This document shows, one piece after another, positions 9,629 to 18,053 of a stretch of DNA of 47,067 bases (position 1 is the stretch's first letter; each line of letters begins with the position of its first letter). The position numbers were made by a program, and so were the translations under genes. The notes below the pieces were generated by a model that was not told the origin of the DNA, did no database searches, and saw nothing but the letters and a program-made list of their open reading frames with translations. The stretch comes from Paenibacillus cymbidii (GTDB lineage Bacteria; Bacillota; Bacilli; Paenibacillales; NBRC-103111): contig NZ_SHLX01000055.1 of the NCBI RefSeq assembly GCF_004764705.1, forward strand, positions 1 to 47,067, in the 5' to 3' direction.

Positions 9629-11166
9629 AAGTGCTGATTGCGCAATTCCAGCAGGAAACGAATTCGTTCTCGCCCGTCGCAAGCGGCATCGCGATGTTCC
9701 GGCAAGCGGTCTTGCTCGAAGGCGACGCCGTGCTGACGACGCTGGAAGGAACCGCAACGGAGATGGCCGGCTTCATTGACGCGCTGCGCGAGGCGGATGC
9801 GGCGATCGTGCCGTCCGTGGCGGCTCATGCCGTCAGCTCCGGCCCGCTTGAGCCGGACGCGTTCGAACAGATCGCTGCGCGGATCGAGCGGGACGCGCTC
9901 GCCCATGGGCCGCTGGACGGCATCCTCGTCTGCTGCCATGGCGCGATGCTGGTTGCGCCGGACCGCGATGCCACCGGCCTGCTGCTCGCGCGTCTGCGGA
10001 AGAGCGCCGGCGACGGCGTTGTCATCGCCGCCACGCTCGATCTGCACGCCAACGTGACCGCGTTGATGACGGAATCCGCCGACATACTGGTCGGCTACCG
10101 GACGTATCCGCACGTCGACCTGTACGAAACCGGCCGCAAGGCTGCCGATTTGCTTCTGCGCACGCTGCGCGGGGACATTCGGCCGGTCGGTGCGCTGGTC
10201 AAGGTGCCGATGCTCGTAAGCGGCGAGAACGGCTCGACGTCGGCCGGCCCGATGCAGCAGCTGATGGAGCGGGTGCGGGAAGCGGAAGCGTGCGAAGGCG
10301 CGCTTTCGGTATCGGTATTCCAGATGCAGCCATGGCTGGACGTCGGCGACGCCGGCTGCGCCGTGCTTGCGGTAACGAACGGAGAACGGGAGCTGGCCGA
10401 GTCGCTCGCGCGCTCGCTGGCCGACTTTTTCTGGCGCATACGGGAGCAATTCTCCGTCCAACTGACGCCGCTGGCGGAAGCCGTCGACTTCGCTCTCTCG
10501 GCCGAACGAGCCGGCAACGGGCCGGTCGTCTTCGCCGATTCCGCCGACGGCACCGGCTCGGGTTCGCCCGGCGACGGCACGGCGATTATCCGCGAGCTGC
10601 TTTGCCGGGAAACGAACGCGCGCGCTTACGTCAGCGTCGTCGACCCGGAGACGGTCGAGCGGGCGATCGCGATCGGCGTCGGCAACAGCGGCGCGTTCGA
10701 CATTGGCGGCAAAATCGACCGCCGGTTCCAAACGCCGGTGCGGGCGACGGCCCGCGTCAAGCTGATCGGCGACGGCTCGTTTACGTTCAAGGGGCCGCAA
10801 TTTACCGGCGTGGAGCATCGCATGGGGCGAACCGCCGTCTTGCAAATCCGGCGCACGTTCATCGTCGCGATGGAGCGGCCGGCGTTCAACTGGGACCCGG
10901 AGCTGTACCGCTCGGTCGGCCTCGAGCCCCGCGACGCCGACATTGTCGTCGTCAAGTCGCCGACGGCGTTTCGGGTCAATTACGAGCCGATGGCATCGGC
11001 CATCTACTGGGTCGATACGCCTGGCGCGAGCAGCGCCAATTTGCTGCGGATGCCGTTCGCCCGGCTGCCGCAGCCGATGTATCCGTTCCAGCCGGCGTTC
11101 GAGCCGCACTTTGAAGTGGCGGCATGGGGACATGCGCGTCCGGCAGGCGGCGGTTCGCATGAGTGA
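9625..11166 (+). CDS. M81 family metallopeptidase (MlrC-like)
   Basis: 513-residue protein of the M81/MlrC family, named after the microcystin-degrading peptidase MlrC. Family-typical stretches are the start MKVLIAQFQQETNSFSP, VCCHGAM, TLDLHANVT and YRTYPHVDLYETG, whose histidines and acids are candidate zinc ligands. The C-terminal half (from about residue 300, VFADSADGTGSGSPGD) matches the second MlrC domain. Most bacterial homologues are uncharacterised and lie in importer operons, so an amide hydrolase on a small imported compound is more likely than a protease. The start overlaps the upstream stop by 4 bp, and the end overlaps the SDR gene by 8 bp. Confidence 0.9.
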   Translation: MKVLIAQFQQETNSFSPVASGIAMFRQAVLLEGDAVLTTLEGTATEMAGFIDALREADAAIVPSVAAHAVSSGPLEPDAFEQIAARIERDALAHGPLDGILVCCHGAMLVAPDRDATGLLLARLRKSAGDGVVIAATLDLHANVTALMTESADILVGYRTYPHVDLYETGRKAADLLLRTLRGDIRPVGALVKVPMLVSGENGSTSAGPMQQLMERVREAEACEGALSVSVFQMQPWLDVGDAGCAVLAVTNGERELAESLARSLADFFWRIREQFSVQLTPLAEAVDFALSAERAGNGPVVFADSADGTGSGSPGDGTAIIRELLCRETNARAYVSVVDPETVERAIAIGVGNSGAFDIGGKIDRRFQTPVRATARVKLIGDGSFTFKGPQFTGVEHRMGRTAVLQIRRTFIVAMERPAFNWDPELYRSVGLEPRDADIVVVKSPTAFRVNYEPMASAIYWVDTPGASSANLLRMPFARLPQPMYPFQPAFEPHFEVAAWGHARPAGGGSHE

Positions 11167-11944
11167 AGCGCGGAACGTGCTGCCGATGGCCGGCAAGCGG
11201 GCGTTGGTGACGGGGGCGTCGACCGGCATCGGCCGTGCGATCGCGCTTGCCCTCGCCGAAGCCGGCGCCGATGTGGCGGTTCACGACCGCACGCGAGGCG
11301 AAGGAACCGAAGCGACGGCGGCAGGCGTGCGAGAAGCTGGCCGCCGGGCGTTGACGCTGGAGGCGGACCTGGCGGATCCGCGGCACATCGCCGGGATGTT
11401 CGAACGGCTGCGCGCCGAGTGGGGAGGCGCCGACATCCTCGTCAACAACGCCGGCATCAGCCCGGCGAAGCATTTGGGGGAGTTTACAGCCGACGAAGTG
11501 CTTGCCGTCATCGCCGTCAATTTGAGCGGCGCGCTGCTCTGCGCCCGCGAGGTGCTGCGCGACATGGCGGCCGGCGGCTGGGGCCGCATCATCAACATCA
11601 GTTCGGTGCACAGCCTGGCCAATAATCCCGGGCGGGTGCCGTATGCGGCGTCCAAAGGCGGCCTGAACGCGATGACGCGGGCGCTGGCGGTCGAGTACGG
11701 ACCGCTCGGCATTTGCACGAACAGCCTTGTCGTCGGGGCGATCGCCACCGAGCGGACATTGGAAGACCCGCTGGCGCCGCAGCGGCTCGAGGAGTGGAAA
11801 GCGGCCATTCCGGTCGGACGCTGGGGGACGCCGGAGGAGATTGCCCGGTTGGCCGTTTTTCTCGCCGATCCGTTATCCGGCTTCATCAACGGCGCTTGCC
11901 TGGCGATTGACGGCGGCAATCTGAGTCTGGTGCCGCATCCTTAA
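11159..11944 (+). CDS. Short-chain dehydrogenase/reductase 1
   Basis: 261-residue classical SDR. The nucleotide-binding motif TGASTGIG is at residues 18-25, NNAG follows strand 4, the catalytic serine is in INISSVHS and the catalytic Tyr/Lys in YAASK. The C-terminus (GACLAIDGGN) is typical of 3-oxoacyl-ACP reductase-like and sugar dehydrogenase SDRs. I chose ATG 11159, preceded by GGCAGGCGG; it overlaps the M81 gene by 8 bp. Internal alternatives such as ATG 11189 are possible. Probably oxidises or reduces a hydroxyl on the sugar or cyclitol handled by this operon (inference). Confidence 0.9.
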   Translation: MSEARNVLPMAGKRALVTGASTGIGRAIALALAEAGADVAVHDRTRGEGTEATAAGVREAGRRALTLEADLADPRHIAGMFERLRAEWGGADILVNNAGISPAKHLGEFTADEVLAVIAVNLSGALLCAREVLRDMAAGGWGRIINISSVHSLANNPGRVPYAASKGGLNAMTRALAVEYGPLGICTNSLVVGAIATERTLEDPLAPQRLEEWKAAIPVGRWGTPEEIARLAVFLADPLSGFINGACLAIDGGNLSLVPHP

Positions 11945-11964
11945 AAGCGAAGGAGAAGAGCCGC

Positions 11965-13281
11965 ATGACAAGCAGGCTTACGTTATATGCGCGCGCCCGG
12001 GAAGTCATTCCGGGCGGCGTTCATTCGTCGACCCGCCTCAACCGGGCGATCGGCACGCCGTTTTATGCGGCGAGAGGGCAAGGGAGCCGTGTGTGGGATA
12101 CGGACGGCAACGCGTTCATCGACATGTGCTGCGCGCACGGCGCCGGCCTGCTCGGCCTGGGCCATCCGGCGATCGCCGAAGCGCTGCGCCAAGCGGCGGA
12201 GCTCGGTCTGCTGAACGCGTTCGAAACCGGGTTCGGCGAGCAGCTCGCACGCAAGGTGGTCACCCATTTGCCTTGCGCCGACAAGGTGCGGTTCTGCTCG
12301 TCGGGTACGGAAGCGACGATGCATCTCATTCGCGCCTGCAGGGAATACACGGGCCGCAACAAAATCATTCGCGTCGAAGGGCATTTCCACGGCTATCACG
12401 ACACGATTTACATCGGCGGCCATCCGCCGCAAGCCGCATGGCCCGACAATCGTCGTTCGCCCTATATGGAGTCGCCGGGCGTACCCGCCGAGTTGGCCCA
12501 ATGGATCGTGCCCATCCCGCACAACGACATCGAGGCGCTGGAGCGCGCCGTTGCCGAGCATGGGCATGAAGCCGCTCTGCTCATCCTCGAGCCGGTCAAT
12601 TTCAACTGCGGCTGTATCTTGCCGAATGCCGCCTATTTGCGGCGCATGCGCGAGCTGACGCGCGAAGCGGGCATCGTGCTGTTCTTCGACGAAATCCAGT
12701 CGGCGTTCAAAACGTCGCTCGGCGGCGCCCAGCAAGATTTCGGTGTCATTCCCGACGTATGTACGATCGGCAAATCGCTTGGCGGCGGGCTGCCGCTGTC
12801 GGCGTTCTGCGGACGCGCCGACATCATGGATCGTTTCCAGCCGGAAGGTCCGGTGCAGCACAGCGGCACGTTCAACGCGCATCTCGTTGCGGTGCTGTGC
12901 GGGCTGGCATTTTATGCCGAGGCGGAGCGGCCGGCGTTCTATGAGCATTTGCGCCGGCTGGAAAGGCGTTTCCACGAAGGAATGGACCGGATCGTGGCGG
13001 CATACGATCTGGAGATGGTCGTGCCGCATTACGGAGCGCGGTTCGATATCGTGCTTGGCCGCCGCACGCCGCCGCTGCGTTACGAAGACACCTTCTGTCA
13101 CGATCGAAGTCGGATGCTCGCCATCGTAAAAGGCTGCTGGGAACGTGGCGTCTACTTCCACGATTACGGCGGAAGCCCGGTGCATCACGGCTATTCGGTG
13201 CAGCATTCCATAGCGGACATCGACGAAGTGCTGAACGTCCTGGAAGTGGTGTTGCCGAACGTTTTGCAAGCGAACGGGTAG
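11965..13281 (+). CDS. Class III aminotransferase, glutamate-1-semialdehyde aminomutase-like
   Basis: 438-residue PLP enzyme of fold type I. Visible features are SSGTEATM (residues 112-119, phosphate binding), the aromatic-rich GHFHGYHD (139-146), the DEIQ motif (242-245, Asp holding the PLP ring nitrogen) and the Schiff-base Lys270 in TIGKSLGGG. Overall it resembles glutamate-1-semialdehyde 2,1-aminomutases. The haem gene hemL would not be expected in this operon, so a catabolic or biosynthetic aminotransferase or aminomutase is likelier. AAGGAG precedes ATG 11965, 20 bp after SDR 1. Confidence 0.9.
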   Translation: MTSRLTLYARAREVIPGGVHSSTRLNRAIGTPFYAARGQGSRVWDTDGNAFIDMCCAHGAGLLGLGHPAIAEALRQAAELGLLNAFETGFGEQLARKVVTHLPCADKVRFCSSGTEATMHLIRACREYTGRNKIIRVEGHFHGYHDTIYIGGHPPQAAWPDNRRSPYMESPGVPAELAQWIVPIPHNDIEALERAVAEHGHEAALLILEPVNFNCGCILPNAAYLRRMRELTREAGIVLFFDEIQSAFKTSLGGAQQDFGVIPDVCTIGKSLGGGLPLSAFCGRADIMDRFQPEGPVQHSGTFNAHLVAVLCGLAFYAEAERPAFYEHLRRLERRFHEGMDRIVAAYDLEMVVPHYGARFDIVLGRRTPPLRYEDTFCHDRSRMLAIVKGCWERGVYFHDYGGSPVHHGYSVQHSIADIDEVLNVLEVVLPNVLQANG

Positions 13282-13315
13282 TAATAGAACAGGACGGAAC
13301 GAGCAGGAGGATACA

Positions 13316-13999
13316 ATGAAACCGATCGTGCAAATATCGCTTGACTTGACCAACATCACCGAGGCGCTGGAAGTGGCGCATATTGCCGTCGAGGCGGGAG
13401 TCGACTGGATCGAGGCGGGCACGCCGCTGCTGCTTGGCGAAGGGCTTCACGCCGTGGCGGCGCTGCGCCGGGCGTTCCCGCATCATCCGATTGTCGCCGA
13501 TCTGAAGACGATGGACGGCGGCTATCTCGAAGCGGAAATGATGGCGAAAGCGGGAGCGACCCACGTGGTCGTAATGGGCGTCGCCCATCCGGCAACGATA
13601 CGCGCCGTCGTAAGGGCGGCGAGGGATTACGGCATCCAGGTCATGGGCGACATTATGGCCGCTCCGGATCCGGTGGCGTGCGCCATGATGCTGGAGCGCA
13701 ACGGTGTCGATTACATTCTGGTGCATACGAGTTTCGACGAGCGCGGGGAAGACCCGGCGCGTTCGCCGTACGATCACCTCCAGGCCGTCGTGGCTGCCGT
13801 TTCCGTACCGGTGCAGGCTGTGGGCGGGCTGACGATCGAGCAGGCGGCGGAGATGCCGAAGCTCGGCGCGCCGCTCGTCGTCGTCGGCGCCCCGCTGGTC
13901 ATCGACAAACAGGAATTTAAACCGAGCACCAACAAGGACGAATTGAAAGCCGTGCTCGAACGGCTCGTCCGGCAGGTCAAAGCCGCTGCGGAATCGTAA
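13316..13999 (+). CDS. HPS/KGPDC-family decarboxylase or aldolase
   Basis: 227-residue TIM-barrel protein of the OMP-decarboxylase superfamily branch containing 3-hexulose-6-phosphate synthase (HPS) and 3-keto-L-gulonate-6-phosphate decarboxylase (KGPDC, UlaD). The diagnostic motif is ADLKTMDGG, with Asp62, Lys64 and Asp67. EAGTPLLLGEG near residue 33 and VHTSFDER near 140 also match the HPS/KGPDC pattern rather than PyrF. No isomerase partner (hxlB type) or ulaE/ulaF-like gene is in the window, so neither formaldehyde fixation nor ascorbate catabolism can be concluded. AGGAGG precedes the ATG. Confidence 0.87.
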   Translation: MKPIVQISLDLTNITEALEVAHIAVEAGVDWIEAGTPLLLGEGLHAVAALRRAFPHHPIVADLKTMDGGYLEAEMMAKAGATHVVVMGVAHPATIRAVVRAARDYGIQVMGDIMAAPDPVACAMMLERNGVDYILVHTSFDERGEDPARSPYDHLQAVVAAVSVPVQAVGGLTIEQAAEMPKLGAPLVVVGAPLVIDKQEFKPSTNKDELKAVLERLVRQVKAAAES

Positions 14000-14044
14000 A
14001 AGCGCGCCTTGCGGCATGGTGCGACGATGAAAGGAAGGCCTCAG

Positions 14045-15376
14045 ATGGACAACAACAGCCTGGCCATTTATGGCGGCAAGCCGGCGCGTTGCGCGCCGTT
14101 GCCGCCCAACTATCCGGGTGCCATGCTAATGGGGCGGGAAGAGGCGGACGAGGTGGCTGGCGTGCTTCAGGCCCAGTCCCCTTTTCGTTATTACGGCCCG
14201 AATCTGCAATACAAAGTAAGACAGCTCGAGCAAACGATTGCGACCGATATGGGCATCGACTATGCGCTTGGCGTGACTTCTTGCACGGCGGCGCTCATTA
14301 CCGCGCTGAAGGCGCTCGGCATCGGCTACGGCGACAAAGTCATCGTTCCCGCCGTCACCTGGATCGCCACCGCCGGCGCGGTTGTGTGCAGCCATGCGGT
14401 TCCCGTGTTTGCGGATGTCGACGATTCGCTCAATCTCGACCCGGATCGGCTGGAAGAGGCGTACGACGATGAAGTGAAAGCGATCATCGCCGTACCTCTG
14501 CTAGGCAATGCCTGCGAGATGGATGCGATCATGTCGTTCGCCAGGCGCAAAGGCATTTATGTGATCGAAGATGTCGCGCAATCGCTCGGGACGCGGTATA
14601 AGGGCAGGCTGCTGGGAACGATCGGCGACATCGGCGTGCTCAGCTTCCAGCTCAACAAAATGCTGACTGCGGGAGAAGGCGGCGCGCTTCTTACCCGGTC
14701 GCCCGAATGGATGGAGCGGGCGGTGCGCTATCACGACCAGGGCATGTTCCGCGACCGGGCGCTGTATGGCATCGACTCTTCGGACGAAACGAATGCCTTT
14801 GTCGGTCAAAATTTTCGGATGAGCGAACTAAGCGGCGCCGTGCTGCTGAAGCAGTGGGAGAAGCTCGGCGGCATGCTGGCCGTCATGCGCCGTCATTACG
14901 AACGCATCGAAGCGGAATTGGTTGCGGCCATTCCGTCGCTGCGGCTGCGGACGATCGTCGACCGGGAAGGCAACGGTTGCTCCAACCTGGGCATCGTATG
15001 TCCGGACGCTGCCTTCGCCGCCGCTTTCAACCGCGCTTTGCAGGCGGAGAACATCAATACTTACCTGCTGTACAACGGCAAACCGGTTTATTGCACCCCG
15101 CAAATCCTTCGCCAACGAACGGCGGACAAGGACTCATTCCCTTTCTGTTACCCGTTCCGCCATCCGGTCGTGTATACTGAAGACATGTGCCCGACAGCGA
15201 GCGATTTGCTCGCTCGCACCGTCTTTTTGCCAATCAGTCCGTTGCTTGAGCAGTGCGATTGCGTCGACATTGCGGCCGGCATGGTTCGGGTGTACCGCAC
15301 TTTGTCGGACGAGCGTGAACAAAATGACCTGTCGCACGAGCAAGACAAAACGATAACAGGAGGGACCCGATCATGA
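14045..15376 (+). CDS. DegT/DnrJ/EryC1/StrS-family aminotransferase
   Basis: 443-residue PLP aminotransferase of the sugar/cyclitol aminotransferase family. TSCTAAL (residues 78-84) and VIEDVAQSLG (173-182, Asp176 and Gln179) line the cofactor. Lys205 in FQLNKMLTAGEGG is the Schiff-base lysine, so the protein should be an active aminotransferase rather than a dehydratase-like relative. The N-terminal AIYGGKPAR and the FRYYGP segment recall the branch with scyllo-inosose aminotransferases and AHBA synthases. I chose ATG 14045, with AGGAAGG upstream; TTG 14009 and ATG 14027 are in-frame alternatives. The stop overlaps the next gene as ATGA. Confidence 0.9.
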   Translation: MDNNSLAIYGGKPARCAPLPPNYPGAMLMGREEADEVAGVLQAQSPFRYYGPNLQYKVRQLEQTIATDMGIDYALGVTSCTAALITALKALGIGYGDKVIVPAVTWIATAGAVVCSHAVPVFADVDDSLNLDPDRLEEAYDDEVKAIIAVPLLGNACEMDAIMSFARRKGIYVIEDVAQSLGTRYKGRLLGTIGDIGVLSFQLNKMLTAGEGGALLTRSPEWMERAVRYHDQGMFRDRALYGIDSSDETNAFVGQNFRMSELSGAVLLKQWEKLGGMLAVMRRHYERIEAELVAAIPSLRLRTIVDREGNGCSNLGIVCPDAAFAAAFNRALQAENINTYLLYNGKPVYCTPQILRQRTADKDSFPFCYPFRHPVVYTEDMCPTASDLLARTVFLPISPLLEQCDCVDIAAGMVRVYRTLSDEREQNDLSHEQDKTITGGTRS

Positions 15377-16389
15377 ACACGCGTTACATGGGAAGGACGG
15401 GCCTGCGCGTCAGCGAGCTGTGCCTCGGTACGATGACATTTGGCTGGACGGCGGACAAGGATGAAAGCTTCCGCATCATGGACCGGTACGCGGAGGCGGG
15501 CGGCAATTTTCTCGACACGGCCAACGTATACGGCACCGGCGTCTCCGAAGAAATCGTCGGCGGCTGGCTGCAGTCGCAGCGGCGGGACGCTTTCGTCGTG
15601 GCGACGAAGGTGCGCTTCTCGATGAACGACGGCCCGAACGACGGCGGCCTCAGCCGTAAGCACATTCTCGCTTCCGTCGACGACAGCTTGCGCCGGCTCG
15701 GCACCGACTACATCGACCTGATGCAGGTGCATGCCTGGGACGCGATGACGCCGCTTGAGGAAACGCTCGGCACGCTGAACGATCTTGTTCGCAGCGGCAA
15801 GGTGCGGTACATCGGGGCGAGCAACTTCCGCGCCTGGCAGCTGCAGAAGGCGATCTACACGAGCCGCGCCCGCGGCTGGGAGCCGTTCGTGTGCCTGCAG
15901 CCTCAGTACAGCCTGCTGTGCCGGGCGACGGAGTATGAGCTGCTGCCGTTGTGCGAGCATGAAGGAATCGGCGTCATCCCGTGGAGCCCGCTGCGCGGCG
16001 GCTGGCTGAGCGGCAAGTTCCGTCGCGGCGAGCAGCCGCAGGAAGCGACGCGCGTCGGCGGCAACAAGGCGACTTGGGAACGGCACGACAACGAGTTCAG
16101 CTGGCAGCTGCTGGACACGCTTGCGGCTGTGGCGGCGGAAGCGGGCAAGTCGCCCGCGCAGGTCGCGCTGAACTGGATGCTGAGCCGCAACAGCGTCATC
16201 ACCGCGCCGATTATCGGCGCGCGGAATGTCGCCCAGCTCGAGGACAACCTCGGCGGAAGCGGCTGGACGTTGTCCGCGGAGCACATTCGCCGGCTTGACG
16301 ACGCCAGCGAGGTGCCGGTCAGCTATCCGTACGACCTCGCCGCGGAGAATCAGCAGCGACGCGGGCGGCTGCCGGAATTGACGAAGTAA
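15373..16389 (+). CDS. Aldo/keto reductase
   Basis: 338-residue NADPH-dependent aldo/keto reductase. The catalytic tetrad is visible as Asp48 and Tyr53 (FLDTANVYG), Lys79 (VATKV) and His120 (LMQVHAWD). The length and the N-terminal MNTRYMGRTGLRVSELCLG are typical of the AKR11/YghZ-like groups acting on sugars and small carbonyls. AGGAGGG lies upstream, and the ATG overlaps the DegT stop by 4 bp, so the two are probably coupled. It likely interconverts a carbonyl made or consumed by the neighbouring aminotransferase (inference). Confidence 0.93.
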   Translation: MNTRYMGRTGLRVSELCLGTMTFGWTADKDESFRIMDRYAEAGGNFLDTANVYGTGVSEEIVGGWLQSQRRDAFVVATKVRFSMNDGPNDGGLSRKHILASVDDSLRRLGTDYIDLMQVHAWDAMTPLEETLGTLNDLVRSGKVRYIGASNFRAWQLQKAIYTSRARGWEPFVCLQPQYSLLCRATEYELLPLCEHEGIGVIPWSPLRGGWLSGKFRRGEQPQEATRVGGNKATWERHDNEFSWQLLDTLAAVAAEAGKSPAQVALNWMLSRNSVITAPIIGARNVAQLEDNLGGSGWTLSAEHIRRLDDASEVPVSYPYDLAAENQQRRGRLPELTK

Positions 16390-16418
16390 GCCGCGGCATA
16401 ATCGGGAGGAGGCGGGGC

Positions 16419-17177
16419 ATGTTTACGTTTCACAACAAAGTGGTGTGGGTGACGGGAAGCTCGACCGGCATCGGCCGCGCGGCGGCGCTTGCGTTCGCCG
16501 GGCACGGCGCGGATGTGGTCATCCATTGCCAGTCGAGCGTGGAAGCGGCGCGCGTTTTGGAAGAGGAAGTGGAGCAACTGGGCAGACGCTGCCTGCTCGT
16601 GCAGGGCGACGTGGCGGACCGGGCGCAGGTCGAGCGGATGACGGCGGAGATCGAAGCGGGGTTTGGCCAGCTCGACATCCTCATCAACAATGCCGGCTCG
16701 CTGATCCAGCGGGCGCGGCTGGAGGATCTGGACGAAGAACTGTGGGACCGGATCATGGCGGTCAACCTGAAGTCGGTTTACCTCGTGACCAAGGCAGCGC
16801 TGCCCTTGCTCAAACGCGCCGACCGCGGACGCATCGTCAACGTGACGTCGATCGCTGCGCGCAACGGAGGCGGCTACGGCTCGATCGCTTACGCCTCGGC
16901 CAAAGGCGGCGTCAGCACGATGACGCGGGCGCTGGCGAAAGATTTGATCGGCTATGGCATTACCGTAAACGGCATCGCGCCGGGCGTCATCGCCACGCCG
17001 TTCCACGACCGGTTCACGCCGCCCGACATTCGCGCCAAAACGCTTGGCTCGATCCCGTTCGGCCGCGAAGGCACTCCGGAGGAAACAGTCGGAGCCGCGC
17101 TGTACCTGGCGTCGTCGTACGCCGATTACGTGACGGGCGAAATTATCGAAGTGAACGGCGGCCAGTTGATGGATTGA
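16419..17177 (+). CDS. Short-chain dehydrogenase/reductase 2
   Basis: 252-residue classical SDR, distinct from SDR 1. The cofactor motif TGSSTGIG is at residues 12-19; NNAG, the serine in VTSIAA and YASAK form the active site. GREGTPEET and the closing VNGGQLMD fit the glucose-dehydrogenase/FabG-like group. GGGAGGAGG lies before ATG 16419. It is the last gene of the operon; an intrinsic terminator starts 17 bp after its stop. Confidence 0.92.
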   Translation: MFTFHNKVVWVTGSSTGIGRAAALAFAGHGADVVIHCQSSVEAARVLEEEVEQLGRRCLLVQGDVADRAQVERMTAEIEAGFGQLDILINNAGSLIQRARLEDLDEELWDRIMAVNLKSVYLVTKAALPLLKRADRGRIVNVTSIAARNGGGYGSIAYASAKGGVSTMTRALAKDLIGYGITVNGIAPGVIATPFHDRFTPPDIRAKTLGSIPFGREGTPEETVGAALYLASSYADYVTGEIIEVNGGQLMD

Positions 17178-17193
17178 CGCGGGGCGTATGACG

Positions 17194-17240
17194 GAAACAA
17201 AGGCGGCGCAGGGAGCGGGTTCCCCTGCGCCGCCTTTTCT
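17194..17240 (+). terminator. Intrinsic terminator of the 14-gene operon
   Basis: GGCGGCGCAGGG (17202-17213) pairs perfectly with CCCTGCGCCGCC (17223-17234) around a 9-nt loop. It is flanked by AAA on the left and TTTT on the right, and outer bases GAAAC/GTTTC extend the stem. It directly follows the last gene, and no comparable structure was seen between the 14 genes. Confidence 0.92.
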
Positions 17241-17258
17241 GTTTCCGCCAGGGAACGA

Positions 17259-17449
17259 AAATAGCCCATAAAAAATGGCTTATTTGCCCGTTTTGGCCGG
17301 TCCCGTGAAAATAGCCAGTGAAGACATGGCCTATTTGCCTCGCCGGGCTCCAAATCAGGCCTTTTAGCTGAAATAGCCAGTGATTTCACTGGTTATTTTA
17401 ACGATGCTGCCCGTTTGTGGCGGAATAGGCAATAAAATATGGTCTATTT
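17259..17449. repeat. Composite four-hairpin element, copy 2
   Basis: Four palindromes lie in the order B, A/B hybrid, A, B at 17259-17285, 17309-17336, 17371-17398 and 17424-17449. Their centres are about 50, 62 and 52 bp apart. B hairpins have arms like AAATAGCCCAT and ATGGCTTATTT; A hairpins have AAATAGCCAGTG and CACTGGTTATTT. The central spacer carries GGCTCCAAATC, also found near position 90 and, in shorter form, at 27195-27203. The same order and spacing occur at 27117-27307. This looks like a dispersed non-autonomous repeat or BIME-like element. Confidence 0.85.
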
Positions 17450-17559
17450 GGCAAGATGCTTCATCGGAGCGGCACAAAAAGCGAATTTGTTAGTTGGCGG
17501 AGGGGTGAATGCCGCGGCTTTGTGCAGTGTGTCTGCTATGAGAGGGTTAAGCAGGGGCG
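17450..17559. repeat. Conserved flank repeat, copy 2
   Basis: Close match to 227-336. It shares TCGGAGCGGCACAAAAAGC, AATTTGTTAGTTGGCGG and the GCACAAA/TTTGTGC pairing. In both cases the repeat directly follows a B hairpin, so it extends the composite element at these two loci but not at 27.3 kb. Confidence 0.7.
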
Positions 17560-18053
17560 AAACGCCATTATAAGGCTGAAACAGCCTTAGTTCGCTGATA
17601 CTCCAAGCCATGATAAAGTGGTCAACTGAAGTACGTGTTTGTTGGTTATCCCATTGGCTCAGGCTAGCGTGGCGGCGAGCGCAGGAAGGAAGGGATGAGC
17701 GAGTTTGTGTTCGGCAGCAGTTCATGTCTGCCGGTTATCCCGTCGGCTCAAGTTGGGGTTTGTGTGTATCGAGTTTGGAGTGTGTACCTGAAGGGTGACA
17801 CTGCAGCGTAGGGGGGACTTTGCTTAAAGTGGGATAATATTTGTTGTGCGAGAGATTGAGTCAAGGGGATACCGAGCAGAAAGCAAGTTGCGGAGAGGGG
17901 CGACCCGTTCCAGTCTGAGCGAAGGGGATAGCGGGCAGAAGGAGCAGGCGCATAAGGGGGCAGTTGCATAAAGGGGCAGGTGCATATGGGAAGGGGAGAG
18001 CAGCGGGAGCCGGTTTCGCCGGGCCGGGTATTCGCTGTTTGAGACTCCCCAGA
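17560..18053. other. Gene-free stretch with degenerate repeats
   Basis: No convincing gene is visible. The stretch contains a duplicated motif (GGTTATCCC near 17643 and 17731, followed by a GGCTCA variant), and about three tandem 15-16-bp units built on GCAGGTGCATAAGGG at 17944-17995. The 21 bases at 18001-18021 repeat exactly at 472-492. Short open frames here lack ribosome sites and resemble repeat sequence. It separates the terminator of operon 1 from the 3' end of the minus-strand operon. Confidence 0.6.

Noticed and set aside
11965..13281. hemL (haem biosynthesis glutamate-1-semialdehyde aminomutase)
   Set aside because: The fold and motifs match, but no hem genes are nearby and the operon is catabolic in style; a paralogous aminotransferase is the safer call.
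17610..17798. A 62-codon open frame in the gene-free stretch
   Set aside because: No ribosome site, made of locally repeated sequence (GGTTATCCC units), no domain.
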